DNA of 64,000 nt from Bradyrhizobium hipponense (GCF_008123965.1 NZ_VSTH01000045.1:1-64000), one strand, 5' to 3'; positions 1 through 8,817 are shown, counted from the first letter of the stretch. Numbers and translations are program-made. Notes: generated by a model from the letters alone, not told the origin.

Positions 1-26
1 CCCCCCATCCCGACCATATTGCCGCC

Positions 27-407
27 ATGACAAAAAAGCCCTTTCGCCTCTCGCCCTACCAGGTGCAGTTCCTGATCGTCGTCGGCTTCGCGGCCGTCGG
101 CTATGCGCTCTATCTGCGCTATCTCGGAATCGAAAACTCGCAAGTCACGCTCGCCTGCGATGCCGGCCTGCAGACCATGCTCTGCAAGGCCCGTTCGGTC
201 TCGACGGTGCTGTTCAAGAACTCGGTGTTCGGCATTGTCGCACTGGTGGTGGCGACGCTGAACTTGATGCGGCCTTCGATCGTGCTCCTGACCGTCGGCA
301 TCATCGCCGCCGGCCTCGGCATCGTGCTCTACAATGTCGTGCTGTCGGGGCTCGCGATCGGCCTGCTTATCCTTGGATTTGCTCGGCCCGCGCCCGCCAC
401 AGCGTGA
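27..407 (+). CDS. Small integral membrane protein, unknown function
   Basis: This 126-residue protein is dominated by hydrophobic stretches, giving about four membrane segments (roughly residues 15-32, 60-78, 80-98 and 100-118). Two cysteines (near residues 44 and 53) sit in the loop after the first segment, which could be periplasmic. I recognise no enzymatic motif. The gene converges on ndvC and their 3' ends overlap by about 41 bp. Its place beside the glucan cluster may be coincidental. The reading frame is open with normal GC-rich codon use, so a real gene is likely; the function is unknown. Confidence 0.7.
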   Translation: MTKKPFRLSPYQVQFLIVVGFAAVGYALYLRYLGIENSQVTLACDAGLQTMLCKARSVSTVLFKNSVFGIVALVVATLNLMRPSIVLLTVGIIAAGLGIVLYNVVLSGLAIGLLILGFARPAPATA

Positions 408-1992
408 GCGCGAACAACAGACAGATCGCGCAGGTCCACAGCGACTGCCAGTTCTCGCGGCCTTCGTTGACGAGCACATAGGCCGCCGCCAGCGTCAGCA
501 CGCCTGCGAACACCGCCTCCGCGATCGGACGCTGGCCGATCTGCGGCCGGTTCAGCATCAGGATCGCGAACGGCACCACCGCCATCGTCAGCGAGGCGTA
601 GGGGAAGTCGTGGTAGCGCGGGTCGAACACGAAGCCGACTGCGGTCTCCGCCGCGATCACCGCGGTCACCGCCAGGATCAGGCCGAGCACGGCCGTGAGC
701 TTCGACCATTTCCGCCCCTCGCTCGGGCCAAGCAGATCGAGGAAGGTCGGCAGGCTTCTTCCGATGACGAGCGCCTGCGCGCAGAAGATCGGCGACAGGA
801 TGCCGGCCAGCAGCAGCGCGCCCCAGTGCAGCCAGCCGCCTATGCCGTAGCTTTCATAGTACATCTTGTCGGCGCCGACCCCGAGCAGGATGCCCGCTGA
901 CGTCGCTGAGATGCCGACACCCAGCCATGCCGAGAAGCGCGGCGTCCAGGGCCGCCGGCGCAGCGTGATGAGGGCGACCGCAAACACCAGTACGCACAAG
1001 CCCATGCCGGCGCCCATGTACCATTTCCAGTACGGGAAATTGCTGATTGGCTGACCCGGTGGATATTTGAGATTCCGGCGCACCGAATCGTACAGGCCCC
1101 AATAGCCGCCCACGGTGCCTTCCAGCTTGCGCTTCCACGGCTGGTCGTACGACTCGATCAGATTGACGCGAAACTTCTGCGCTTTGGCGAGGCTGAGGAT
1201 TTCCGAGACCACCCGCGCCTGGTTGGTGCGCGACGGCAGCGCGCCGTCGCGCATGCGCCCCTCGCTCGGCCAGCCGGTCTCCCCAATGAGGATTTCCTTG
1301 CCGGGGAACGCCACCGCCATCCGCTCGCGGATCTGTTCGACATGAGCTGCGGCGAATTTCGCGCGCACCGGCACGTCTTCCCAATAGGGCAGGATGTGGA
1401 TCGTGACGAAATCGACGGCGTCGTAGACCTCGCGATTCCGGTTCCAGTACTCCCAGACGTCGGCATAGGTGACGGGCACGCTGACCTGCGCCTTCACCAA
1501 GCGGATGATGGACACGAGGTCGCCGGTCGTCATCTCCCCGCGGAGCAGCACCTCATTGCCGACGATGAGGCTGGTGATGATTCCGGGAAAATCCTTGGTG
1601 AGGCGGATCGCGAGCGCGACCTGCTCAAAATTCTTGGTGCGGTTGCTGCTGAGCCAGATGCCCTGGAGCACTTTCAGCCCGCCGATCCGGGCTGCGATCG
1701 CCGGCACCTGGTCGAGCCCGTTCTCCATCGAATAGGTGCGGACGCAGTCGGTGATCTCCTTGAGCTGGCGCAGGTCCTGCTCGATCTGATCGGCCTCGAT
1801 ATGGGTCCATGCGTTCAGCGGCGACTGTTCGCCCCGGAACGGCGCGTAGGAGACGCATTGGACCTTGTCGGCCGGATCGATCGGCGCGCGCGCGAGCGTG
1901 ATCGGCGTGGCCAACCACCACCACACGGCAGCAATCGCACCAAGGGAAACGAGCAGCAGCGCCAGTGGCGTACGAAGAGAAATCGGTTCCAT
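367..1992 (-). CDS. ndvC: NdvC-like membrane-anchored GH17-type glucan enzyme
   Basis: This 541-residue protein has an N-terminal membrane segment (about residues 8-28), a glycoside hydrolase family 17-like domain (about 45-320) and a C-terminal block of about seven membrane segments. The two family glutamates are visible: E147 in GNEVLL (acid/base) and E238 in GETGWP (nucleophile). In Bradyrhizobium japonicum the corresponding gene, ndvC, is needed for the beta-(1,6) linkages of cyclic beta-(1,3),(1,6)-glucans, and its product has about this size. It lies back to back with ndvD and ndvB, which matches the known locus. The assignment rests on architecture and context; a transglycosylase role rather than simple hydrolysis is inferred. 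Confidence 0.85.
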   Translation of the reverse strand: MEPISLRTPLALLLVSLGAIAAVWWWLATPITLARAPIDPADKVQCVSYAPFRGEQSPLNAWTHIEADQIEQDLRQLKEITDCVRTYSMENGLDQVPAIAARIGGLKVLQGIWLSSNRTKNFEQVALAIRLTKDFPGIITSLIVGNEVLLRGEMTTGDLVSIIRLVKAQVSVPVTYADVWEYWNRNREVYDAVDFVTIHILPYWEDVPVRAKFAAAHVEQIRERMAVAFPGKEILIGETGWPSEGRMRDGALPSRTNQARVVSEILSLAKAQKFRVNLIESYDQPWKRKLEGTVGGYWGLYDSVRRNLKYPPGQPISNFPYWKWYMGAGMGLCVLVFAVALITLRRRPWTPRFSAWLGVGISATSAGILLGVGADKMYYESYGIGGWLHWGALLLAGILSPIFCAQALVIGRSLPTFLDLLGPSEGRKWSKLTAVLGLILAVTAVIAAETAVGFVFDPRYHDFPYASLTMAVVPFAILMLNRPQIGQRPIAEAVFAGVLTLAAAYVLVNEGRENWQSLWTCAICLLFALTLWRARAEQIQG

Positions 1993-2259
1993 CCTCCGCG
2001 AAGGGTCCGTCGATTACCTGCTTGCGCGCCATCTGCCAAGGGGTGGCCATCGGGATCGACCCCGTTCCCCTCCCCGAGGAATTTGGCTGCGGCCGTTGGA
2101 CCGGGGGCCTAGGATCGTGACTTTGCTGGACAAAATTCGAAATACAGGTCATCAGATTTTGCGGGACTTTTCCGCCGCATTGGAGACCCATTTGGACGCC
2201 ATCACCTGCGCGTCCGCGAGGTCCTGACGCGGACGGTCAGCGGATATATTGGGGAATTC

Positions 2260-2853
2260 ATGCGGCAACGGGTGTTCGAGTTACGAAATGCGGTCCTGCG
2301 GCGGTCCGCCGCCACCTTGGCCGTCTCCACCCTTGTCCTGTTGGTTGGCCTTAGTGGCGCCTTCGCCCAGAGCGGCACGCCCGCGCCCGACCAGGGCAAG
2401 GCCGCCGCCCAGCCCGCAGATGCCGCCAAGGATGCCGCCCAGAACCAGCGCCGCACCGACGAGTTCGCGGAGGCAGCCCAGGTCGTCAATGGTCCCGCCG
2501 GCAATCCTGAATGCGTCTGGCTCGGCCGTCGCGTGGTGCGGCTGATGTGGCGGGACGACCTCGATACCGCGTTCCGCCATCTCGACCTCTATGACCGCTT
2601 CGGCTGCCCCGGCGGCCACATCCAGGCCGCCTTCCGCTGCCTGACCCGCTTTGGCGGCCAGATCGACCCCAAGATAGCCGAGACCCTGGACAGCCGTGTG
2701 CACGCTTGCTGGATCAACCCGGCCTCCCAGCCGCAACAAGCGGCGGCCACGGCCTCGCAGCCGGCGGCGCCGACCGCCGCCAATTCGCAGCCGCCGCAGC
2801 CCGCCGCCAGCCCCTCGCCTGCGGCAAGCCCGTCACCGGCGCCATCGAAATAG
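2260..2853 (+). CDS. ndvD: NdvD-like secreted protein between ndvC and ndvB
   Basis: This 197-residue protein has a signal sequence (about residues 14-38, cleavage near FAQS), a Gln/Ala-rich linker, a central conserved-looking domain with four cysteines (about 85-160) and a Pro/Ala/Ser/Gln-rich tail. It sits between the divergent ndvC and the co-oriented ndvB. In B. japonicum a third gene, ndvD, is reported between ndvB and ndvC and is needed for cyclic glucan synthesis; the position fits, although the reported product is somewhat larger, so the published start may differ. Its biochemical role is not evident from sequence; an accessory periplasmic factor for the glucan synthase is an inference. 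Confidence 0.65.
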   Translation: MRQRVFELRNAVLRRSAATLAVSTLVLLVGLSGAFAQSGTPAPDQGKAAAQPADAAKDAAQNQRRTDEFAEAAQVVNGPAGNPECVWLGRRVVRLMWRDDLDTAFRHLDLYDRFGCPGGHIQAAFRCLTRFGGQIDPKIAETLDSRVHACWINPASQPQQAAATASQPAAPTAANSQPPQPAASPSPAASPSPAPSK

Positions 2854-3068
2854 CCGCGACCGCTTCAGCCTTCGTTCAGGAACGATCGGCGATAGCTCGG
2901 GTTGGCACTGCCGCGTGCTTCCGAAACGGCCATGCCCTTATAACGTCATGAGGGCATGCCAGTTGTGAAACCGCGCGGCAGAGGTATGCTCCCTTTGCCG
3001 CGGACACGGTCGGATCTCGGGGTCGGATCCGCTTCCCTGCCACCTCAGCCCCTTTTGGTTTAGCCGCG

Positions 3069-5732
3069 ATGCGCTTTGTCGCCGCCGTTCTGTTGCTTGT
3101 GTCCGCGCTCCACGCCGGCATCTGGGGAGTCTTGCGCGACAGGGAGCCTGCGCCGGACTTCAGGGGCCTGGTGCCCAGCCTGTCTTATACGCCGTTCGAA
3201 CCGGGACATGTTGCCGACAACAACGTCGACCCCGACAAGATTCGTGCCGATCTGAAAAAGCTCTCGACCCTCACGCGCGCCATCCGCTCTTACTCCGCGA
3301 CGGAAGGCAACGAGTTGGTGCCGCCGATCGCAGCCGAGTTCGGGCTCAAGGTCACGGTCGGCGGCTGGATCGGCAAGGACAAGGACCGCAACGAGCGCGA
3401 GATCAAGGCCGCCATTGAGCTCGCCCGCAAGAACAGCAATGTGAACGGCGTCGTCGTCGGCAACGAAGTGATTTACCGCGGCGAGCAGAAGGTCGAAGAC
3501 CTGATCGAGATGATCAAGAGGGTGAAGAGCGCGGTCCGCGTGCCCGTCACCACCGGCGAGATCTGGAACATCTGGCGCGACAATCCGGACCTCGCATCCA
3601 ACGTCGATTTCATCGCCGCCCACGTGCTGCCCTATTGGGAAAACTTCCGCTCGGACCAGGCGGTCGACCAGGCCGTCGACCGCTATAGCCTCTTGCGCAA
3701 TTTGTTCCCCGGCAAGCGCATCGTGATCGCCGAATTCGGCTGGCCGAGCGCGGGCTACAACTTGCGCAACGCCGATCCCGGTCCATTCCAGCAGGCGCTG
3801 ACGCTGCGCAACTTCGTCAGCCGCGCCGAAGCCATCGGCATGGAATACAACATCGTCGAGGCGATCGATCAGCCCTGGAAGTACTTTGAAGGCGGCGTCG
3901 GTCCGTATTGGGGCATCCTCAACGCCAGCCGCGAGCCGAAATTCGCCTGGACCGGTCCGGTGGAGAATCCCGACTATTGGAAGCTGATGGGCATCGCGCT
4001 GCTGGTCGGCGTGCTGTTATCGCTGCCGATCCTGCGGCTGGAAAAGCCGACCGCGCGGCAGGCCTTCCTGCTGTCGGCGACCGCCAACGGTGTTGGCGCC
4101 TGGGCCGCGACCGTTTTCGCGTTCTGGAACGGGCACTATTTCATTTTCGGCTCGGCCTTCGCACTGACACTCGGCATGATCCTACTTGTTCCGCTCGTCC
4201 TGATTGCGATGGCGCGGATCGACGAGATCGCAGCCGTGGCGCTCGGCCGGTCGCCGCAGCGGCTTTTGACCAAGAGCAAGCCGATCGCCGACGTGCCGGA
4301 GAATTACTGCCCGAAGGTCTCGATCCACATCCCGGCGTATTTCGAGCCGGTCGACATGCTCAAGCAGACGCTCGATGCGCTGTCGCGGCTGAACTATCCG
4401 AACTACGAATGCGTCGTCATCATCAACAACACGCCCGACCCCGCCTTTTGGCAGCCGATCCAGGATCATTGCCGCGCGCTCGGTGAACGCTTCAAGTTCA
4501 TCAACGCCGAGAAAGTGCAGGGCTTCAAGGCCGGCGCCTTGCGCATTGCCATGGACCGCACTGCAGCGGATGCCGAGATCATCGGCATTCTCGATGCCGA
4601 TTATGTCGTCGATCCCGACTGGCTAAAGGACCTCGTGCCGGCCTTCGCCGACGCAAGCGTCGGCCTGGTGCAGGCGCCGCAGGAGCATCGCGACGGCGAC
4701 CTGTCGATCATGCACTACATCATGAACGGCGAATATGCCGGGTTCTTCGACATCGGCATGGTCCAGCGCAACGAGACCAATGCCATCATCGTGCACGGCA
4801 CGATGTGCCTGATCCGCCGCGCTGCGATGGACATGGCCGGCGGCTGGTCGAGCGACACGATCTGCGAGGACAGCGATCTCGGGCTTGCCATCCAGGAACT
4901 CGGCTGGACCACCCATTACACCAACCACCGCTATGGCCAGGGCCTGCTCCCCGACACCTACGAGGCCTTCAAGAAGCAGCGTCACCGCTGGGCCTATGGC
5001 GGCCTGCAGATCGTAAAAAAGCACTGGCGCCACTTCCTGCCCGGCCGCAGCCGGCTGACGCCGGACCAGAAGCGCGAGTACGGTTTGGGCTGGCTGAACT
5101 GGCTTGGCGCCGAAAGCCTCGGCGTGGTGGTCGCGCTGCTCAACCTCGTCTGGGTGCCGATCGTCGCCTTTGCCGACATCGCCATCCCCGACAAGATTTT
5201 GACGCTGCCGATCATCGGCGCGTTCATCGTCTCGCTCGCGCACTTCCTGTCGATGTACCGCGCACGCGTCGCGATCAGACCCGGCCAGATGCTGGGCGCC
5301 ATGATCGCGGCGATGAGCGTGCAGTGGACGGTGTCGCGCGCGGTGGCGCAGGGTCTGATTACCGAGCACATTGCGTTCGCGCGCACCTCCAAGGGCGGCC
5401 TGTCGCGGATGTCGATCGAGTTCCAGGCGTTCTGGGAGGCCGTGATCGGCGCCCTGCTGCTGATCGGCGCCGGCGTCCTGATCGCCTCCAACAGCTACCG
5501 GCAGATCACCGAGATCTACATCTTCGCCGGCGTGCTGGTGCTGCAGAGCCTGCCGTTCCTGGCCGCGGTCGCAATCGCGATCCTCGAGCTCAGCCGCATC
5601 AACTCGTTCCAGTTCTGGCGTGATAGCGCGATCCGCAGCGCCGAGCTGATCGGCCTGCGCCCGGTCGCACTGCCGACCCCCGCCGGCACGCCGCAGCCGG
5701 TGCCGAACGAGGTGCGGCGGGAGACGAACTGA
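3069..5732 (+). CDS. ndvB: NdvB-like cyclic beta-(1,3)-glucan synthase (GH17 + GT2)
   Basis: This 887-residue inner-membrane enzyme combines an N-terminal GH17-like domain (about residues 30-295; E133 in GNEV and E222 in IAEFGWP) with a processive family 2 glycosyltransferase (about 410-680) and further membrane segments. The GT2 signatures are visible: LDADY, CEDSDLG and the QRHRW (QxxRW) box. The fusion suits a synthase that elongates a beta-(1,3)-glucan from UDP-glucose and closes or branches it by transglycosylation. The size and neighbours match NdvB of B. japonicum, whose glucans act in hypoosmotic adaptation and nodulation. The start is the first ATG, directly before a signal-anchor-like segment. 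Confidence 0.9.
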   Translation: MRFVAAVLLLVSALHAGIWGVLRDREPAPDFRGLVPSLSYTPFEPGHVADNNVDPDKIRADLKKLSTLTRAIRSYSATEGNELVPPIAAEFGLKVTVGGWIGKDKDRNEREIKAAIELARKNSNVNGVVVGNEVIYRGEQKVEDLIEMIKRVKSAVRVPVTTGEIWNIWRDNPDLASNVDFIAAHVLPYWENFRSDQAVDQAVDRYSLLRNLFPGKRIVIAEFGWPSAGYNLRNADPGPFQQALTLRNFVSRAEAIGMEYNIVEAIDQPWKYFEGGVGPYWGILNASREPKFAWTGPVENPDYWKLMGIALLVGVLLSLPILRLEKPTARQAFLLSATANGVGAWAATVFAFWNGHYFIFGSAFALTLGMILLVPLVLIAMARIDEIAAVALGRSPQRLLTKSKPIADVPENYCPKVSIHIPAYFEPVDMLKQTLDALSRLNYPNYECVVIINNTPDPAFWQPIQDHCRALGERFKFINAEKVQGFKAGALRIAMDRTAADAEIIGILDADYVVDPDWLKDLVPAFADASVGLVQAPQEHRDGDLSIMHYIMNGEYAGFFDIGMVQRNETNAIIVHGTMCLIRRAAMDMAGGWSSDTICEDSDLGLAIQELGWTTHYTNHRYGQGLLPDTYEAFKKQRHRWAYGGLQIVKKHWRHFLPGRSRLTPDQKREYGLGWLNWLGAESLGVVVALLNLVWVPIVAFADIAIPDKILTLPIIGAFIVSLAHFLSMYRARVAIRPGQMLGAMIAAMSVQWTVSRAVAQGLITEHIAFARTSKGGLSRMSIEFQAFWEAVIGALLLIGAGVLIASNSYRQITEIYIFAGVLVLQSLPFLAAVAIAILELSRINSFQFWRDSAIRSAELIGLRPVALPTPAGTPQPVPNEVRRETN

Positions 5733-6061
5733 TCGCGCCCCGGCTACGGCGCGGGTCGAAGCCCCGCGCCCGCAAGGCGCCTCGATGTTCGGCGTGCATG
5801 ACGCCCCGCCAACCGGTTGAAATTCCCGTGGTAAGTCACGGAAACGGCGGACAAATCCCCGCTTCTGCCGCGAGTTTCGGCAAGCACCCCCGCTATTGAC
5901 CTCCGCGCCCCATCCCCCTACACAGCGCGGGCCGAAAGCATGATCGGGAAAACAGCCTCACCGGCATTCCCCGCGACGCGATCAAAACGTAGCGGCAAGA
6001 CATGCTTCTCCAGATGACCGAAGACGATGGCGATCTCTTCAAAGCCATCCAGCGGCCATGG
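5733..6061. other. Intergenic region before tRNA-Lys
   Basis: About 330 bases between ndvB and the tRNA gene. I see no credible coding sequence. A sigma70-like promoter lies at 5896-5924. The stretch around 5936-6005 (AGCATGATCGGGAAAAC, then GATCAAAACG) resembles one arm of the GCATGATC palindrome found intact before asd at 24069-24115 and may be a degenerate copy. Confidence 0.4.
5896..5924 (+). promoter_or_regulatory. Candidate sigma70-type promoter upstream of tRNA-Lys
   Basis: TTGACC (5896-5901), a 17-base spacer and TACACA (5919-5924) form a plausible housekeeping promoter. It lies about 138 bases before the tRNA gene, which would give a long 5' leader on the precursor. It was seen by eye only. 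Confidence 0.4.
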
Positions 6062-6137
6062 GAGCGCGTAGCTCAGCCGGTAGAGCACGTGACTTTTAAT
6101 CACGGGGTCCTGGGTTCGAGCCCCAGCGCGCTCACCA
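6062..6137 (+). tRNA. tRNA-Lys (anticodon TTT)
   Basis: A complete 76-base cloverleaf. The acceptor arm GAGCGCG (6062-6068) pairs perfectly with CGCGCTC (6127-6133), and the gene encodes its own 3' CCA (6135-6137). The anticodon stem CGTGA/TCACG encloses the seven-base loop CTTTTAA with anticodon TTT at 6095-6097. The T arm holds GGTTCGAGCCC. Accessory-looking DNA follows directly, and tRNA 3' ends are common integration sites. Confidence 0.97.
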
Positions 6138-6220
6138 AGCAAAATCAAAGACTTACGCATCAAGGTTGGCCCCCTCTCCCAAAAATCCTGCGTGCACCCG
6201 GTGCACTCGGGAGCGAGACA

Positions 6221-6376
6221 TTGAACGCTCTCGCAATCGGACTGATGCTGGGCATCATCAGGTTCGCTCTGCTGGCAGTTGCTGTCGGCCTGCTCGCGAT
6301 CGTCTGCCGGACTTGTGGCAAACGCGGCGCAATTCTCAGGGGCGATGGCGAGCCGGCATTGATGAACGTTCGCTGA
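6221..6376 (+). CDS. Possible small single-pass membrane protein
   Basis: A 51-codon frame opens with TTG at 6221 and encodes a strongly hydrophobic segment followed by CRTCGKRG and a charged tail. There is no clear ribosome binding site and nothing recognisable. It overlaps the 3' end of the truncated H-NS-like gene on the other strand. It may be chance or a remnant of the decayed region after the tRNA. Confidence 0.2.
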   Translation: MNALAIGLMLGIIRFALLAVAVGLLAIVCRTCGKRGAILRGDGEPALMNVR

Positions 6377-6548
6377 TCTCCGGTGAACCTCGTGCGTCTG
6401 TTCGGCGGAGCCGATCGAGGCGCCTATCTAATTCTTCCTTTTTAGCAATGATCCTCGCGGCCAGAATCTGATCGACGTCCGTGAACAACGCCCACAGCTC
6501 ATCGACGGACATGTTCTCAAATTGCTGTCGGTAATCACGGTTGTCCAA
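6336..6548 (-). pseudogene. Truncated H-NS-family gene (N-terminal oligomerisation part only)
   Basis: Residues 10-45 (FENMSVDELWAL... through a Lys/Glu-rich helix) look like the N-terminal coiled-coil domain of rhizobial H-NS-type nucleoid proteins, which typically read MSVDELWALHEE. Full-length members are about 100-120 residues and end in a DNA-binding region with a WxGRGRxPxW-type motif. Here the frame departs after about residue 50 into an unrelated Arg/Ser/Pro tail and stops at residue 70; I could not find the missing motif in the other frames nearby. It starts at TTG with no clear Shine-Dalgarno. Most likely a decayed copy; a small dominant-negative H-NS-like peptide is an alternative. 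Confidence 0.55.
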
Positions 6549-6612
6549 AATCCAGCCCCCGGGGTTGGGGCGGTAGCAGCTAAGTCTTCAAAGGCCCGAT
6601 TTCGTCGCCGAT

Positions 6613-6813
6613 TCAGATTATCGCGTGCTGGCCGGGCCAACTGGACTCCTCATAAACCGCCTTCCTAGTTTCGCGTGCCACACCGAAGATTCTGCGCTCG
6701 GCCTCAGCTACTTGGCCTCGAAGGATCTCAAGTTCGGAAACTTGAGAAGCGAGTGCCTCAAGGTGTTGGCGCAGAGCGAAATGACGATCATCCAGTCGCG
6801 CACGATCATTCAT
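6613..6813 (-). CDS. Small coiled-coil protein, unknown function
   Basis: A 66-residue protein rich in Arg, Glu, Gln and Leu with heptad-like spacing through residues 5-50, consistent with one long coiled-coil helix. The ATG at 6813 is preceded by GGAGGGG about six bases upstream, which decides the start over an in-frame codon 18 bases earlier. No family is recognised. It sits in the accessory-looking patch after tRNA-Lys, upstream of the truncated H-NS-like gene on the same strand. Confidence 0.5.
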   Translation of the reverse strand: MNDRARLDDRHFALRQHLEALASQVSELEILRGQVAEAERRIFGVARETRKAVYEESSWPGQHAII

Positions 6814-6836
6814 TAAACGCCCCTCCATCAATATAG

Positions 6837-7067
6837 TTCGCCGCCGTTTGGACCACCCGCGAGGCTAGGAAAACTCGGCAATTTCGTCTGTTCGGTTTTC
6901 GACATTGGCTGTACCTTTCGCTCGGTGGAAAGCTCGAACTATCCACCAAGCTGGCGGATCACCTGAGCGTGCTCGCCGCCGAGGTCGAGCGGGCGGTTGC
7001 GGAGGGTGTGAAGCGCAAGAATTACGGCAAGAATTATGGTGCCAGTGCACCAAATCGCGCAGCCTGA
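6837..7067 (+). other. Start-less open frame, possible decayed coding remnant
   Basis: Between an in-frame TAG at 6834 and the TGA at 7065-7067, 76 sense codons are open but no ATG, GTG or TTG occurs in the first half. The translation looks coding in its second half (Leu/Ala/Glu-rich helix LSVLAAEVERAVAEGVKRK, then a repeated KNYG). No other gene was found in this stretch. It may be the 3' end of a gene lost by deletion; chance is possible. Confidence 0.25.
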
Positions 7068-7115
7068 GCCCTTGGAACTAGCGCCCAAGTCCCAAGCGAT
7101 TGGTTTGACGGTTCC

Positions 7116-7784
7116 TCAGCTTTCCGGAACCAACGTCGCAGCCGGCATGCTCAGGGGAGCTCCTCCAACCGAAACAGGCCCTACAGATTTCGACTGCCGA
7201 GCCATCCGTTTGCGCATGGCTGCGGACAGTCCGTAGCGAGCATGCGCTCTCCGGATGGAGGACGTGACGTCCGACATCATCGCACCTTGCAGCGTGTCGA
7301 CCTTCGCAATGAGCGTGGAAAGCTGCGAAGATATCTTCCTCACATCGACCCGTTCGTCCGTGATGCTCTGCCGCAGAAAAAGAAGTACGATTGAATCTTG
7401 CTGCAGCAGAGCAGCATTGTGCTGCAATGCGTGGTTGTTCTCCTGCAGCGACGCCGTGTGCTGCTGCTGGGCCGACTGAATATCCTTCAAGGCAGCGACA
7501 ACCGGATCCGGTTTTGGTTTTGGCGCGGACGCCTCCCGGCGCGGAAGCAGTTCAACCAAGCTGCTGAAATTCGGAGACGGAAAATCAGACGGCAATGTGT
7601 AGATGGCCGCCGAGCCATTGATGGCCAGGGCACATACCGACAGCGCCAGGACCGATTTCCGGCTGGGCCGCTTGAGCGGTACTGGAGCTTCCTGCGCTGC
7701 AGGTTCGGGTGCTGCGGCGGCGAGTGCCAGTGCTACGGGGTCGAATTGTTCGACGAGGCCTTGCGCTTCCGATGTCGTGGTCAT
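7116..7784 (-). CDS. Single-pass membrane protein with coiled coil, unknown function
   Basis: About 222 residues from the MTTTSEAQ start. The order is a cytoplasmic N-terminus, one membrane segment (near residues 45-65 of this start), a Pro/Lys-rich spacer, a Gln/His-rich coiled coil (SAQQQHTASL...HALQHNAALLQQD) and a basic C-terminus. Upstream in-frame codons exist, but the Arg-rich N-terminal extension they would add looks non-coding. No catalytic motif is visible. It lies alone in the accessory-looking patch, and its base composition is lower in GC than its neighbours. Function unknown. Confidence 0.5.
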   Translation of the reverse strand: MTTTSEAQGLVEQFDPVALALAAAAPEPAAQEAPVPLKRPSRKSVLALSVCALAINGSAAIYTLPSDFPSPNFSSLVELLPRREASAPKPKPDPVVAALKDIQSAQQQHTASLQENNHALQHNAALLQQDSIVLLFLRQSITDERVDVRKISSQLSTLIAKVDTLQGAMMSDVTSSIRRAHARYGLSAAMRKRMARQSKSVGPVSVGGAPLSMPAATLVPES

Positions 7785-8061
7785 GTGCATTGACTCAAAT
7801 GAGCGGGCAAAAGGAAGCCGACGCCGGAACGTCCTCGCGACGACTCCTCTACGCAGCACCCACCTACAACTGCCCAAAATTGTCGGCATTTCAGCTTAAT
7901 TCCACGTTAGCGGCTTGGCCGCCCGGCATCTCCAGCCACCCCGGACGATTACGGGGTCTATGCGATGGAATTGGTCATGGGGCAGCCTGCTTCGAAGCAC
8001 GACAAAGCCGCAGACAACTCCCCCAAAAGGTATAGGATTCAGCAAAACAGGAGGGAGCGGC

Positions 8062-8232
8062 ATGTTTGAAATCAGCGGTTTCGACACGGCAGGCGTCGTC
8101 AGCCTCAAGCGGCTGTCACTCGCGGCCGCCCTCAAGAAGGCCAGAGAGCTTGTCGAGGACGAGTGCTGGGACGTTCAGATCGTTGATCCAACCGGCCGAG
8201 TATACTCCTCGTTTGAGGAGCAGGTCGCGTAG
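8062..8232 (+). CDS. Small conserved-looking protein, unknown function
   Basis: A 56-residue acidic protein preceded by a strong Shine-Dalgarno (AGGAGGG at 8049-8055) seven bases from the ATG. The C-terminal part (about residues 25-54, with WDVQIVDPTGRVYSSFEE) resembles short beta-hairpin proteins often left unannotated in Bradyrhizobium. The start is well supported and a hairpin terminator lies 84 bases downstream. No function can be assigned. Confidence 0.65.
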   Translation: MFEISGFDTAGVVSLKRLSLAAALKKARELVEDECWDVQIVDPTGRVYSSFEEQVA

Positions 8233-8580
8233 CCGCCCCGCCTTCGCTCTTCAGAAGCCACCGCCCATCAGATCGCGCTTGGCGAACCCTGCCGATGCGG
8301 TGATCCAAATGAAAACCCCAGCGCCTGGTAGGGAGCGCTGGGGGCGTTTTCAAAATATCAATCGGTAAAGCAATGATGGCTTCATAGCAGTGGCCTCGGA
8401 GATCGACTGTGAACTGGTTCACACGATTTCGCCGAATTTTTCCACAAGATGGACACGCGACGGCAACGCTGTTGCGCTGGCACGAACCAGCGTCAACGCC
8501 CGCGCGCCATGCAGTTGCCTATCAACTCATTTGGGAGCACGGTCTCTCCAGGCGCGCAGACGTCCTACAGGGAGAGACAC
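8233..8580. other. Intergenic region with terminator and small palindrome
   Basis: About 350 bases with no convincing gene. It holds the hairpin at 8316-8350 and a perfect 14-base palindrome GTGAACTGGTTCAC at 8409-8422, which could be an operator for the gene at 8581 but has no independent support. Confidence 0.35.
8316..8350 (+). terminator. Hairpin terminator
   Basis: CCCCAGCGC (8316-8324) pairs with GCGCTGGGG (8335-8343) across a ten-base loop and is followed by GCGTTTT. It probably ends the transcript of the small gene at 8062-8232. The T-run is short. Confidence 0.55.
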
Positions 8581-8817
8581 ATGAAGGAAACGGATGGCCG
8601 CCATCGGGACAAGGATGGCGGGATTAGCAAGAAGCACGGCAACACGATGGTCGGTACGTTGCGCAAGATCTACGGAAAGGGTTTTGCCGCCGGGTATCCG
8701 GATACGACAACACTCGGTGAGGTCCTGCTTCAGTTGAACGAGACGTCGCTGAGCCAGCTGCGTCGCGATCACGATACCGGGCATCTGGGTCACAAGATCG
8801 ACCAAGCCTCGAAGTGA
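8581..8817 (+). CDS. Small basic protein, unknown function
   Basis: A 78-residue His/Lys/Arg-rich protein. The ATG at 8581 follows AGGGAGAGA about six bases upstream, so this start is preferred over the longer frame beginning at 8449. The central part (SKKHGNTMVGTLRKIYGKGFA, then LSQLRRDH near the end) resembles short rhizobial hypothetical proteins that begin with a kkHGst-type motif. Function unknown. Confidence 0.6.
   Translation: MKETDGRHRDKDGGISKKHGNTMVGTLRKIYGKGFAAGYPDTTTLGEVLLQLNETSLSQLRRDHDTGHLGHKIDQASK

Noticed and set aside
2900..2920. TGGCACTGCCGCGTGC as a sigma54 promoter before ndvB
   Set aside because: The spacing between GG and GC is 11 rather than 10 bases and the -12 element is poor.
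6002..6376. Frame running through tRNA-Lys
   Set aside because: Its first half is the tRNA gene itself; only the TTG part after it could be coding, and that is listed with low confidence.
8409..8422. GTGAACTGGTTCAC as a LexA box
   Set aside because: It is an inverted repeat of GAAC/GTTC with a two-base gap, not the direct GTTC-N7-GTTC form.
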